This document shows, in pieces, positions 11,793-24,642 of a stretch of DNA of 64,000 nucleotides. Source of the DNA: Hymenolepis diminuta (Eukaryota; Platyhelminthes; Cestoda; Cyclophyllidea; Hymenolepididae). Position 1 is the stretch's first letter; every line of letters starts with the position of its first letter. The notes under the pieces are model-generated. The model made no database searches, had not been told where the DNA came from, and worked only from the letters and a program-made list of their open reading frames with translations. The DNA lies in assembly GCA_900708905.1 (NCBI GenBank), contig CAADRB010000004.1, positions 111,143 through 175,142 on the forward strand, given 5' to 3'. The translations under genes and the position numbers were made by a program.

Positions 11793-14700
11793 TCCCGGAA
11801 AAGAATTCATCCAGAAAACTGGCGGATCAATCAGTAATTTTACTTTTGAAGCATTCGGACATGATACAATAAACGTCTCATCCCATCCAGAAGTCAAACA
11901 GAGCGAGTACAATTTCACTTGGAACCCGTTTCATCCCCAATGAAATGCTTCGCATTAACATGTATAAAAACCTCTCATTATAACGAATAATAATATTTGT
12001 GGATTCTAATTACTTGTAAATTATCGCTTAGACACTTTTTAAATTTTAGAATTAACGGATACTCATTTCAGTAACCTCATTCCATCAAAATAGCGGATAT
12101 TAAAGTAACGCTCTTTCATCGTTTTTCTTGGATAGCTTTCATTTTGAAAATTTATGCCTTTAGTGCTAATCTAGGGCGAATTCAAAAGCTGTTAACAAAG
12201 AAACATTTTATATTAAAATATAAAATGAAAAATTTTAATATTAAATATATTTTGACGCTCGATTAATTCATTTTTTACCAATGGCCTTTTATTTATGGCC
12301 TTGATTAATTAAGAAGGCTGAAATTTAAAGTTAATTTCTTGGGTTTCTTTTGTGATGAATGTCTATCTTTTAGATAGAGATAATTAAGTACGTTTAGATA
12401 GGTTAGAACCTAGCGACTGGTTGACACTTGAGGTGGAGATTGAGGAATTCATTACCAAAGTATCGCATTCATTTCAATTTTCTAACTTTTCATTTCAAAA
12501 TTCCATTCTAATTTATTTGAAATCAGAAGAATCCTGATTTGATATGAGCTATTTTTTTATTATTACCCAAATAAAGACAAAAAATAGCCATTTTTAACTG
12601 TGGGAGAGCAAGTGAAATGGTCTAATGGTAAGTTCAATAAATGATAAAGGGAATAGGATCGAAAGATGTTGGCAGTAAGTCAAGTTATCAAAGAGCCTTG
12701 CTTCACGTGATATTTGGATCCGCTTTATGTAATATTTACTAAAGGATAGTTCACGTTCTAAAATCGACTTTCATGATTCGTCACCTGGATTACCGATCGA
12801 ATTCTTGTCAGCAATATCAAATACATATTGGCTGGTTGGTTGAGTTTTGTTAGGTGGTCTCATCGCCTCAATTCATTTGAGAAAGCAGAGTGATCCTAAT
12901 GTCATTAAGCGGCTTAACATAGCAAAGCTGACATATTGTGAGCTAAGATTCTTGATAATTGACGGCCAACTTAATTTCCCCAATTTTGGACACTTTAATT
13001 AATCTACAATATTTACATCTTGCTACTTGAGAAAGCTGTCTTCTTTCACTGTAGACCAATCAAGGAACCCAAATATCCTTTAATTTGAGTCCATTAATAC
13101 AAATGAATAAATTTAGATGGACTCCCCATGCAAAGGTAAATGTGACCATCTTTACAAACATCTGTCACAAGCCTTATCTGATTCTCTTTGAACTTCAATT
13201 GATGTCTATGAAGAAACTGTCCAAAGAATGGGAACAAAGTCCAGTATTAAAAAGCTTTGAGCCATATTCAGACCTGTTCCCATGTTTCAGCAGCTAATAT
13301 TCATGAGACAACTATTAAAGTGTAACCCTCTACTATTAGAAGTCGTATAAATTAATCGCAAAACTGTTTTTATATGAAGATATGCTATAATAAGGACACA
13401 ATTAACATCAAGTTATATCTGAAAATCGATCTGTACGTAGTAATTTATCACCGCCATTGCGCACGAAAACTCGGTTAACACGCGTTTTAGTGTACGGACA
13501 GCTCTGGACGCCTTTGAAAATATAAAGTTCTGGTGATCTTTATAGAGTGTTGCTTGTTAATTTGCTCATTTTAGTTTGTTTATTAAAAGTAGTACTGTTT
13601 CATCTTCATATTCCTTTAGTTTATGTTGAATTTTTTAACTAATATATTTCCCCAATTTATTATTTGGAAATACTGTGCACTCTTCGACTGAAAGGCATTC
13701 ATTTGAGCTCCGTAACATTTAATACAATTGGTATTTAAGCTCCTGCCTATCACTTTTTCACCTCTTTCATTCTTTTAATGAGGCCCTTATTAGAAAGGTT
13801 ATCAATTTAGATAAATTCAAAGACTATTATGTAAAGTCAGAAGAATAAGATTTTTCTATTTTTTCACTTTCTGGTCGGTGTTTTTGTCTGGTTGGCTTCT
13901 CTTTTTTCTCTTATTTGAATATTTTTGAGCAAGTCTTGACTGCTTAATTCAAATTACAAAATATTGAAATGTGCTATTTTTTTAAAAATGGCTGATAGAG
14001 GCACCACATTTCTAAATAATATTAAATCATTTTAACTAAATTCACCTTGGGTGCTGGCGTAATTGGAATTTGTATCACTTCAGGTAACATATTCGACGCG
14101 CCCCAACGGCGTACGCAAATTGACAGTATTATCTTCTAATGAGTAACAAAAGGGATACGCGTTTCCCAACTTTATAGTCTAAATGAGGACTAGAAGACAC
14201 TGCCCTTCAGTGGACCTTGTATTTTTAGGAATTTCATACCCGTAATTATCATTTCGATTGCCTGCGATTTTGGACCTGTAAGCCATCAAGTACGCTTCTA
14301 GAGTAGGATTGAAAGAGGGTTGAGCTAGCAGGCTAGCCGTTCAATACGACGTCGTCTGCCGACACTTACACCAAGCAGACCAACTTGGGAAGCTAGCTTG
14401 CCGAGATATAATCATCTTTAGATCTGGTGTTGTGGGGATGGGAAGTGGCCATTGTAGTAATAAGGTCGCTTCCCTCACTTCTGTATCTTTTAATGCTTCT
14501 TGATCCACCTTTCTAATTTTTCCATACTCCTATAAGTCTTTACGTTCTTCCACTCTATGTTGCGTAGATTTGGGATTAATGAAGTTTAAAAGATAGGATA
14601 ATTTCGCCATTCTGTGAAGTTATTAATTGTCGCAAGTTAGATACGAACATTAATTTCTACAACTCTGCACATCAAGCTATTATCCATCCTTTTTTGTTAA

Positions 14701-15984
14701 TTTAAGGTGGCTTTTATTAAAAAGAATATTGATCCAGGGATAAATCAAAAGCTATAGGAAAAAATCAAAAGAATATTCTAGAAGTTGTTCACTTTATGAC
14801 TGGTGTTTCTGTATAATTCTCTTGACTGCCAGTAAGTATCATTCTCCTCTTTTTGGGCATATTTCTGCTTAAATTGAAAGCTTTAAAGCTCAGAATCAGC
14901 AGAATAGTAAAACATAAACTAAATACAAAAAATACTTCTTCATAGTTAGCGAAGTATTTTTGTCAGTTGAATTCTCAAAAGGTTTCTATAGCAATGCTTT
15001 TATCGATTTCCGTTTTGAATGAAATAATTTACTTTGTTGAAAGTGTACTTGTAATCGTTCGGGAAAGGACTTTATTTTAATATTGATTGAGAATATTTGA
15101 ATTCAGTGAAACTTTAATTGAACAAATGCATTAACATGGCTCGATCATTTAAGGAGGCAAAAGATGTTGGATCAAGGATACATTGAATTGAGTGAGTGGT
15201 GCCAACTACTGCCCGAACGCACTTATCTTACAACGTTCTCGTTGGATACAAGAAGAAATTGGCCATGAAATCACCCTCCTTATTTTTTTGCCATGTTGGA
15301 ATCGTACTTTCATATAATTATTCCACAATCAAGACAGTTCAGAGTTCTCTCTTCACTCTTAAAATTTGCAACCTATGCATCCTTTTATCCAATTTCTATA
15401 TTCGATACCATTTTTAAGTAAGTCGACTTATTAACACTATAAAAGATAAATTAAGCTTTATTAAAAAGCTAAATAGACAATTGAATTAACTATTGTTTGA
15501 GTATTACCTCTGCAATAAGGTTGCCAATGGAAATAACAAAGAACGGTTTAAGTGACACATTTGTGAATCTTACTTATATAATAGTCAATCTGTTATATTG
15601 AAGACAGGATGGACATGACTATCTAGACATTTAAACATGTTCAGTCATAGACGTAGCCCTTCTTTGCTACCAAACAAATTTGAACCGGTTTGAACTCAGT
15701 CACCTTCAAAACTAAGCACTAACCGACCTCAGCCCTACCAGATATCACAAACAAGAAAAGTCTTATTGACAATCTCTATCCAAAATTTCCATTTTGCTTT
15801 CAGCTCATTTTATTAAATGTACTGTAGAAAAGTATACATCTCCCTGTTTAACTCCTATTTAGAAGAAGAAACTTTTTATTAGCATCAGGTCAACTGGACT
15901 GAATAAATAACTTTCTCTAAACTTTTGCACTCTACCATGTTGACTCATCATTCTGGGATCTTCTGATTGTTAAATTATATCTCT
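11793..15984. other. no recognised gene
   Basis: AT-rich sequence, with scattered poly-T and poly-A runs. A small GC-richer patch with ACGACGTCGTCTGCCG lies at about 14300-14400. No coding motif seen. Confidence 0.5.
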
Positions 15985-16262
15985 TATTGCTTATCGGCGT
16001 TCGGAGAACGGAAATTCAGTCAACTTCCACATCGTACTTTAATCCGCCCTGTTTATCCTTTTCCTTCAAATTCCCAATTCGTTTGTCTTCTTCCTCCTTT
16101 TTACCTCCTTCAATTCCTCTCCCATTCCTCTACATTTCTCCAATACGTTTTTGGCTCCACTCAACTCTTGGTTTTCTGATTTGGAAAAGATTGACTAACA
16201 TTAGTTTTGAAAGTGAATAGTTCTATCCCTAAATCAATTGAACTTTTAAATAAGATTTACTA
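15985..16262 (-). repeat. purine-rich repeat R2, copy 2
   Basis: In reverse complement: AGTAAATCTTATTTAAAAGT, CAATCTTTTCCAAATCAG, AAACCAAGAGTTGAGTGGAG, then a GA-rich tail. Plus-strand open frames of 70-77 codons here arise from the pyrimidine-rich strand and are not genes. Confidence 0.5.
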
Positions 16263-19200
16263 TATAAATTATTACTACTACAAACTCCTTTTCTCCTATT
16301 TAATATCCTGACACAATGTAGAATTAGAAAATAAATCACCTTGGTAAGGAATCTCAAGTGGTTTCCCTATTATTGGGAGAAGTATATCTAAGACAAGCCT
16401 GACTAAGAGGATTTGGATAAATCAATCAAATGACGGCTTCGGCTTCCGGCCAATGTATCCAGCTGTCACCAGCCATATCCACCCATATGCGAATTCTCTC
16501 ATTTTTTGATTGATGTCTATGGCTCACAATTGGACCACCCTATGGATGGGAATAAGAGTAAACTCAAGTGAACTGAGTCATGGTAAGCCTAATCCTTTCT
16601 TGGATAGGCTTGGATAGGCCCTGTATTATATTTTTGAGATTGTTTTCAGCCAGAAATGCGAATTCATAAGTGAGCTGAGATAGCTTTTATATTATGCGTG
16701 ACCACCAAACTCCAGGACGCCGAGACTGATAGTAGATAATGAAGGCGATCCGGAATGAGGAATCTGGCCACTTAGCTACTTATTTACAAGGATAGAGGTT
16801 ATAGAGAACTGTGAATTAGGGAAGAATGTCAATGGATGTTTGGAAACAATGTTGATACAAACAATCTAATTGATGTTGATAGCGCTATATGCGTCTATTA
16901 TTCTATCATTACCCCTCAATATTATGATATATTCTTAATGAGAAAGAGCATGAAGCACTTATGGTTTGAATATTCCCTAATATAAGCCCAGTAAGCATAA
17001 CTATAACTTCCAATAAAAATTAAATGGAGTTCACATTGAGTGAACTTTAGTCAGTTCTGCCATGCGTAGATCTTGTAAGCTGTTTAACATCATGTAAGAT
17101 CATTCTGCTTTCTCGGTCATTGGGAGAAAAAGATGAACTGAAGTGATAAAACCAACCAATAAGCATTGAACATTGTGGACGAGCTTTCACTCAGTAACCA
17201 AGAGGGCGAATTATGAAAGGCAAAATTCTTGAACGCGGACTACCCACTAAAGGGGTACTGTACAACCGAAATGTAAAATCTAAGGTGAAGTAAGGCTGTT
17301 TTGGTTATCTGACTTACTTTTCTAAATCTCTTCGATTTCCTCCCCTCTTTCTCCTACTGAACTCTACTGTTTCGCGATTTCAGTTATTTCTCATAATGAA
17401 ATATTGACTTGAGTTAGAATAAAATAAATGATAACGAAATATAAACGGTAGGGGACAATCAAGGTCACTTATTTCTAATGACATTTTATAATGGAGTTTA
17501 ATGGTGTCCTGTTGCCTTAACATCTGTACTTTTTCAAATTAATTGCATTCATTCAGTATGGCATTTATAAAAAATTAAATTGAATATCGTAGCAAGTATT
17601 GGAATTAGAAAATTCCAAAGCAATTACATAAAGGCAGACACAAAGAAGCTATAAAAAAAGTTGTCTAGAAATCACTTCCCCCTTTCCCTTTTTGACTGAT
17701 GTTCCTGTCTGGTTCTCTCAATGGCGGTAGAGTTTGAAGCAATGTACCACTTTGTAGAAAATACTAACTCTAGGTTTTTATACACTTTAATCTCATCAGT
17801 CTGCAGATTTTATGGAAGGTAGTCTGTATTCACTCGCATTTTTCACAAATTCTACTTCATTTAGAAACAGAAGAAGGTGCTGATTTACAACTGCCCGAAT
17901 TCAACAGATTGGAAAGCTATCCCGCTCACCTATACGTCACTTCCAATTTCTTCAATTTATATTTTAAAATGAAAGTTAAGTCAAATTGATGGAGCCTTCA
18001 TTCCACCTTAGCTTCTCTGTTAGTCTCAACTGGAATGAGCGCATTCATGTCAGCATAATTCGCGACTAGATTCCCGGTAACTCTCCAGCTGTAAATTTAT
18101 TATGAGTTCCATTATTTTTTTCCAAGAGATTGGTCATTATTCCTTCAGTAGAGTAAAGAATTAAGGCCTTCAGTACATGCAGTATGATTAGGAGAAAATT
18201 TCTTTTCCTCTTTTAAATAAGGAGTATTTTTATATTTCAAACATATAAGCGGGTTGATCAGTACGATTATTTGACCCTCCTTCTACTTCTGTAGTTGAAA
18301 ATATTTGTGGGCAAACTAGCATTTAAGAGAAAATATAAAATATACCCTAATGTTAGTTAATGTAATGTTATAGTTTCAATTATCTCGGATGCAAATAGGA
18401 GTATTTGAAAAAGAATAGAAATCTAGAGCTAAACACCATACAAAGCGTATTGAATAAAGAAAGGTATTAACAGTATTGTTCAAAAGTATACATTAAACGG
18501 GGAGTGGGAACAGAGTTTCATGCTCTTTCTGTACCCCGATGAGCATGGCATGACAGTTTTTTACGAGAGAATGGAATGGAGTCATTGTGTGGCCAATTAG
18601 AGTGCCAACGAGCCACAAGAATGGCGAGAAATGGAGAATAAGAATAGGAATGACGCAAACGGAGCGAAATCACATGAGAAATAAGGTTGAAATGAATGAG
18701 ACGCTAAGATGCGGAAAGGGCTTTAACTCGCTACCTTTACTCAATGAATGAACCAAAGAGCTGAGTTCAGAGTTAGTCACATATTGCCTTATGGGATGAT
18801 AGTGCAGTTCTTCCACTCATTCTCTTTCATAATTTTTTCTCTTTTAGTATAGATAGATGCCAAAAGAAAAAGGAGAAAGAAGTGTAATCAACGTGAAAAA
18901 GAGAGAGTAATTCGGAAAAATGTCACTTTTAGAGTATGAGGTACTCATAAGATGTTAGGCTGGATTATTTAAGGCGCTGAAATTATCTTGACCAGGGTGA
19001 TCAGTAACTAGTCAAAATACCACTTAATCATGCGTACGTATTTGTCACTTTCTGTTGTTACCTAATGTTGTCAATCAATTTGCATTTAACAATGACTGCG
19101 TTAGGGAAATATCGGAATTATCAGTTTTTATTTTAACATTTTATTGATATCGGAAAGTGAAGTAATTCCACTCTCAGAGTATCAGTAAATTTCAACTCAA

Positions 19201-20149
19201 CGCGTTAATGGGCGTTTTGGATGAATTTAACAGTTCGAAATTTACCTAAAGGTCTATATTCGAGAGAGAGAGAGAGAGTAAGGAATGTAAGTACCCCGAT
19301 AAAACGCCATATCTCAGAAGGGAACGAAATGATATATATGTACATATAATAATTGGTTGGAAATAGTAGTTCAGGGGAATTATTAAATATTTTTAGACCG
19401 TGTCCTCTGAGAGGTATTCAAGTAGACCTTTAATTACTCTAATATCATAGTTCTATATTTTAGTTCCCACAAAAGTGCGGTATTTGTTCAAAGAGACCAA
19501 ATTTGATCAATTTAGAGCAAATAAACCTGCTGAAAGTGGTTAATGTGCACTAGATTTTTGTTCTTTGATACATATTTAGTGAAATAAACGACTAAGGGCA
19601 CTGATTTTGGTCAAGAAGAGGGTGATAAAATGCAAGTATCTCATAAAAGATACTCCAGGATTTCTTTCTTCTACTCAAATGACCTCTCTTGATGGGCTTT
19701 GGAATATGTATTTATATTATTTCCCTGGCTACTTTGATACCAGGGAAAAGGCTTGTGGCTCGAGATGATCGGCTCCATATTGATAAATGTACTAATTCAT
19801 AATAGGAAACACGGTTAGCTTCCGGATTAACCATTGACTTCATCGATAATTGCGTCAGTGGTGGTCTTACGGATTCAACACTCATTAAGCCACTGCAAGG
19901 TGAGTGAGGCCTATTTTTCGTCTGATTCTTGTTTCTAACCCGTTTATTGACCAGCTCTTCAACTCAACTAGCCAATCAGTAATCCATATAACTAGAAGCT
20001 GGAAACCCCATCCCAGATCTAATGTCTGAATCCTTCCTGTCCTTACTATTGATAACGTTAACTTTCATCGGTTGATCAACAAAAGAAAATGCTCATAGTG
20101 CGCACATACTAACTTATACCACAAAGTGTCCCAATTTTTAGTTAATGAT
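16263..20149. other. no recognised gene
   Basis: AT-rich. The 18490-18760 stretch is purine-rich and GC-richer than its surroundings and may be another diverged R2 copy; I could not align its start. Confidence 0.45.
19262..19278. repeat. GA microsatellite
   Basis: Eight perfect GA units followed by GTAAGG. Short and simple. Confidence 0.8.
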
Positions 20150-20445
20150 TTTATTGTTTGCTCATTAACGGATGAAGGACAAGAAAATTTTCAACTTCCT
20201 TATCGTGCCTCAATAAACCCCCTTTATTACGTCCCGGATTTCACTCGCTCGGTGCTGAGGCTTTTCTCCCTCTCTTCTAATTTCCAATTCCTATTCCTTC
20301 TCTCCACCCTCATAAAATTCCATCTGGGCCTATTTAATTGGTCTTCCCATTTTGAAAAGACTATTGTACCCTATTCGCCTTTCGTTTGTAAGTTATTTAA
20401 TTCTAATTTGGTATAGCTCTTAAAGTAGTTTTACTGTCCTGATTA
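20150..20445 (-). repeat. purine-rich repeat R2, copy 3
   Basis: In reverse complement: GACAGTAAAACTACTTTAAG, GGGTACAATAGTCTTTTCAA, ATGGGAAGACCAATTAAATA, then a GA-rich tail. The same order as the other copies. Confidence 0.5.
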
Positions 20446-23400
20446 GTGCGACTTTGTACTCTTCTCTGGATGTTCAAAAGGGTTGAAGTTATCATGTCGC
20501 AAGGCACCAACTGCTCCTCCTATGCACCGGTTAAGTTTACGCTTCTAGGAGTCACCCCATCTTGGGCAAGGTGCATGACAGAAATGCCGGAAATGTTGAC
20601 AAATTTGGGAATGTGTTGCCACAACACTTCAAACGAATTTGCTGACGGTGACGGTGGTTGCAACGGCGGCGGCTTGCCCTTTGTTCTCTCTCTATTTCTC
20701 CCCCCTCTCTTTCTGAGACAATCAAAGTACGCACGCGAGCTCGCATATGTAATGAGCAAACAACACACACGGAAGTCGAAAGAGAAAAATTGATTTGACA
20801 CACTCTCTTTAAGGCATACTATACATCACGGCTTTGGGTTTTCTTAATGCGTGGCTTTTGTTGGTTTGCAAAGTAAAAACGTGACTTAATTTTTTTCAAT
20901 CTATCACTGTTAAAGGAGTTATTTAGATAGAGAATGAACCTTTAGTGATCATTACACCAATACAAACCTATCTCAATTTAATTTATGGCGAATTTCATTC
21001 TCACATCAACTTTGTCATAGTTATAAGTACGTTAATTTATAGTTGTCAAATCGGTGCGATATCAGCTAGCCTCCATAATAATAACCAACTTTTGAGATGA
21101 GACGAAAGAAGCACGTTCTATTTGGAACAATTTTCAACAATCTGTTGCACTATCTATACAACTTGCGTAGCGGTAGGAAAATTGAAAATATTCCCTTCTT
21201 CTGATATGAATATATTGTTAGTTGAAGGTATGTACCAGTATGTCAACAAATCTCCTTTTCCAAGATAAGGGGTTATTAAGATAGTTATATCAGAAGAACT
21301 TCGATTGCTGGACAGTCAACTCAACTCAACTTAAACTTACGGTTATGCAGTCTCTGTGATCATTCTCTCTCCTGCTCTCTCATCACTAATGATATTCCTT
21401 GCTTTCCCAGTTCCCCTCATCCATATTGTACTTGTTTTAAATAAATCTTTCGTATATTTTTCTTATTCTTTTTGGGAGGGGTGGTTGTTTGCATGTTAAC
21501 CTTTAGGATGACTGAACAGCCATAGAATTTCGAATCTATTTGTCAATATGTTAGATAATAAATTTTGATGGTTTCGATTTACAAAACAAGCTTATCTGGC
21601 TAAAAGACTTAATATATATGGAATGGTTCACAAAGCACCATATGATGCCACCAGTAATCACATAAAGTACAATGTGGACCAGCTTTACGTAACTAGTATC
21701 CCTGCAAATTTTCGAATGCGGCCATAAAATCTAATATTTTTGTTCCGAAAATTTTGCTTTTGTGAGGGGTCGGTATTTATTTATAATTGACTATCAACAA
21801 AGATGGACTGAATTATTCTGGCTTTATGGACATATTTTCGGGAAAACATGAGAAATATTTATTTTTTAGGAGCTTTGGAGTTTTCTACCTATTACCCACG
21901 ATTTGGGTACTTAGTAAAATCAATCATTAGCTTACATCAAAAATTTTCTAAAGATTTTAATGGTTGTCTCAGCATGTTTGGGGTTGAGAATGGTACGCTG
22001 AAAATGACGGTTTAATCGTCCTTTCGATTTTTGTGATTTGTAGCATTCAGGAAAAGGACAGCAGATTACTGCTATTGCAGCACAGTAGTGTTTCTTACAA
22101 TGAAAGAGCATTGCCATCCTTTCTGCGATTACTCCCATTCAATCGATATAATTATCATGGTACCATTAGAAACTCTGGGACTAGGTTTCACAGTTTGGGA
22201 AAGTAGAATGAAATTCAGCAGAGTTTTCGGCCTTAATATACTATTTTTATCGGACTTTCTTCATATTCGGCTTATGTTTCCTTCTTATTTCTCATCGATA
22301 TCAAGAGACCCGAATTAATAGTTATTGTAAGAAAGCCGGCTAGATATTTCAAATACAAAGGGAATCTTGACTGTGGTATTACAAAGAGGATTTCGCCAAG
22401 CAGGTTTTTCACATTTCCTAAGTTTTCTCACAGATTTGGATTTTTTCTTCCCTTCCAATGGTATCTTTCATTTCCACTCTTCCAAGTGATTATCTGTTCG
22501 AGATTTGATCTCACGTAGTGTGTCACTATCCGTACTTCCGTACTTGCATCGTTGATTAAGCTCACGTATATATATCACCCAGCTTTTCTACTGAGACCGA
22601 TTATGCATAATGGTTTAACCAACGTTTAGCAGTGAGAGCAGATATTCTAATCAGTTGAGGTTAGCCGGTTGAGTTCTAATTTACGTCAGTTATAAACCCT
22701 ATAATTAATTTCCCCACTATTATTAAGGCCTTATTATCCTGGTAATCCTCCCAGCACATATTTTATGGCTCACTATTACGTTAGAGAGTAATTTAAATAT
22801 GTTCTATTAGCCTGATCATAATGTCTAGCCACCGCGCAGAATTATTTGCAATCTATTTATTACTGCCACGCCGTCAGGTATTCAGCCATGGTCCCCCACT
22901 GAGATCCGCATATTATTTCTTCAGAAATTAGGACTAAATGGAGGCTGGGATTTCCTAAAGAGGAAAACTATATTACATTTTATAATGAGGTCTATTATAT
23001 TAAAATCGTGTAAACTGGCATCATGAATCTTAGTGGCAAATTGACTGTTAAAAACGAATTGGAATGATATAGTTAATCATGCAAGTAAATCAATTGGATG
23101 TCGTGGACATGATCTCCCTCTCAGAAAACAAATGTAGATCTTTGACTCCATTAAGCAAAACGTGTACAACCCGAAGTAAGATTCCTTTGATTCCCTGATT
23201 TTACGTTCAAGTTTTACTTGATCCCTTGGCCCTTCATCCCTTTGTGAAATATTTTACTCGTCCTCACGATTAAAAATTTGATTTCTGCTTTGCCGTGAGT
23301 AATAATAATGTAGAGAAAACAAGAAGTTCCACCTCATTGTAGAACTATGGTCATTAAAGACGCTATTACACTTTACAAACACAACGAACTTCAGTGACTT

Positions 23401-24523
23401 TGAATATCCTATCACACACTCCAAATCTAATAAAAGACAAGGATGCTTAAATCTCAATTTATCAAGATGCCAATGACAATCCTAATATATTGAGAGAGAA
23501 ACCAGTCTTCCTTCAGGAGGTTTTTCATAAGAAACGTATTCAATTCTGAGAGAAATAGGTGAATAACCAAAAAATGGCAAAACTTGTTCTTCAATCTGAG
23601 TTGGATAAAAGGCAAGGAAAAATCCCCTAATAATAACTCCCCAGCCCATTTAGAAATGTGTTTTTAACACTCAGCTCGGGTAGAGGGAAAAAATCCTGAA
23701 ACCTTCCTAATGAAAAATTAAAAACCTACCAGCCCCTCTTTATTCAGACTTAACTAGTGCAGTTGAACATTCCACTCACTGAGCTCGTACTAACGGGCAT
23801 CGAATCTGGGGCTTCTGACCTCACCAGCAAGCAAATCAACATTTGCGCTACCGGCTCACAGAGAACAGCATTTTTCATTGATCATTTTCTCCTCCGCTTT
23901 CGCTCAAACCTGCTTCGGCACTTTCTAACTAGAATAATGTCACCTAAATTTTAATAAATGGACAGTTGTGTTTGGTTCAGAACATGGAAACTGTCAATTC
24001 TCTCCCCTCCCAACCTCAACTTGACTTCTGATCATTCAGTAATTAATGCAACTATTTTATATAACTGCGTCGCCACTGATATAATGGTGCATAGCCATTT
24101 ATAAAATCAAGGCTCTTCACTGAGATTACGCCATGACCAAAATTAATTAGACCCAGAAGGTAGACCTTATTTTAAACGGCAAGTCTTTTATTAAGAAAGT
24201 AGATTTGCTTGTGCTTAATAGAATTCGTGATAAATAATTGACTGCCTGGTTAGCCAATGAATGCACTCTCAGGCATGAGTGTAGAAGTCTAATAAACAGC
24301 AACTTCGTCTATGTATATAGAAATTATTCGAACCAGATCTGAAAACGTAATTGCATCCCAATTCCCTTTTCCTTCATATGCTTTTTTTCCTTACCATGGC
24401 AAAAATTACAATTTATCAGATTCTACCACGAGGTAGCACAACCGTTATCGAATTAATTTCCTTAAACATAAGGCTTAAGTACACAGTGAGAAATAGCTAA
24501 AGTTTATCTCCTCCGAATTTCTA
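20446..24523. other. no recognised gene; one GC-richer patch
   Basis: 20,600-20,770 is the most GC- and CpG-rich short patch in the left third (GGTTGCAACGGCGGCGGCTT, GTACGCACGCGAGCTCGC). Open frames of 83-115 codons overlap on both strands there, which reflects low stop density; none shows a known motif. A tRNA-like relic lies at 23795-23870. Confidence 0.45.
23795..23870 (-). pseudogene. tRNA-like relic
   Basis: The minus strand reads GAGCCGGTAGCGCAAATG at the 5' side and GCCCCAGATTCGATGCCC at the 3' side, resembling boxes A and B of an RNA polymerase III promoter at tRNA spacing. I could not close an acceptor stem, so it is a pseudogene or a SINE head rather than a working tRNA. Confidence 0.3.
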
Positions 24524-24529
24524 TTTATT
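24524..24529 (-). promoter_or_regulatory. candidate POFUT2 polyadenylation signal
   Basis: AATAAA on the minus strand, 114 nt beyond the POFUT2 stop codon, a reasonable 3' UTR length. Seen in sequence; use as a signal is inferred. Confidence 0.45.
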
Positions 24530-24642
24530 GACAAAATTAACTAATCTTGAATAAATGAATGATATTTTAAACATAATCTACGAGATACAAACAATATAAA
24601 TAACTCGAACAAAGTCCTATGTACAAATGGGCGGTTAATAAT

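Noticed and set aside
20446..20793. 115-codon frame plus overlapping minus-strand frames of 93 and 83 codons
   Set aside because: Low stop density in a GC-richer patch on both strands, no known domain, no splice-supported extension.
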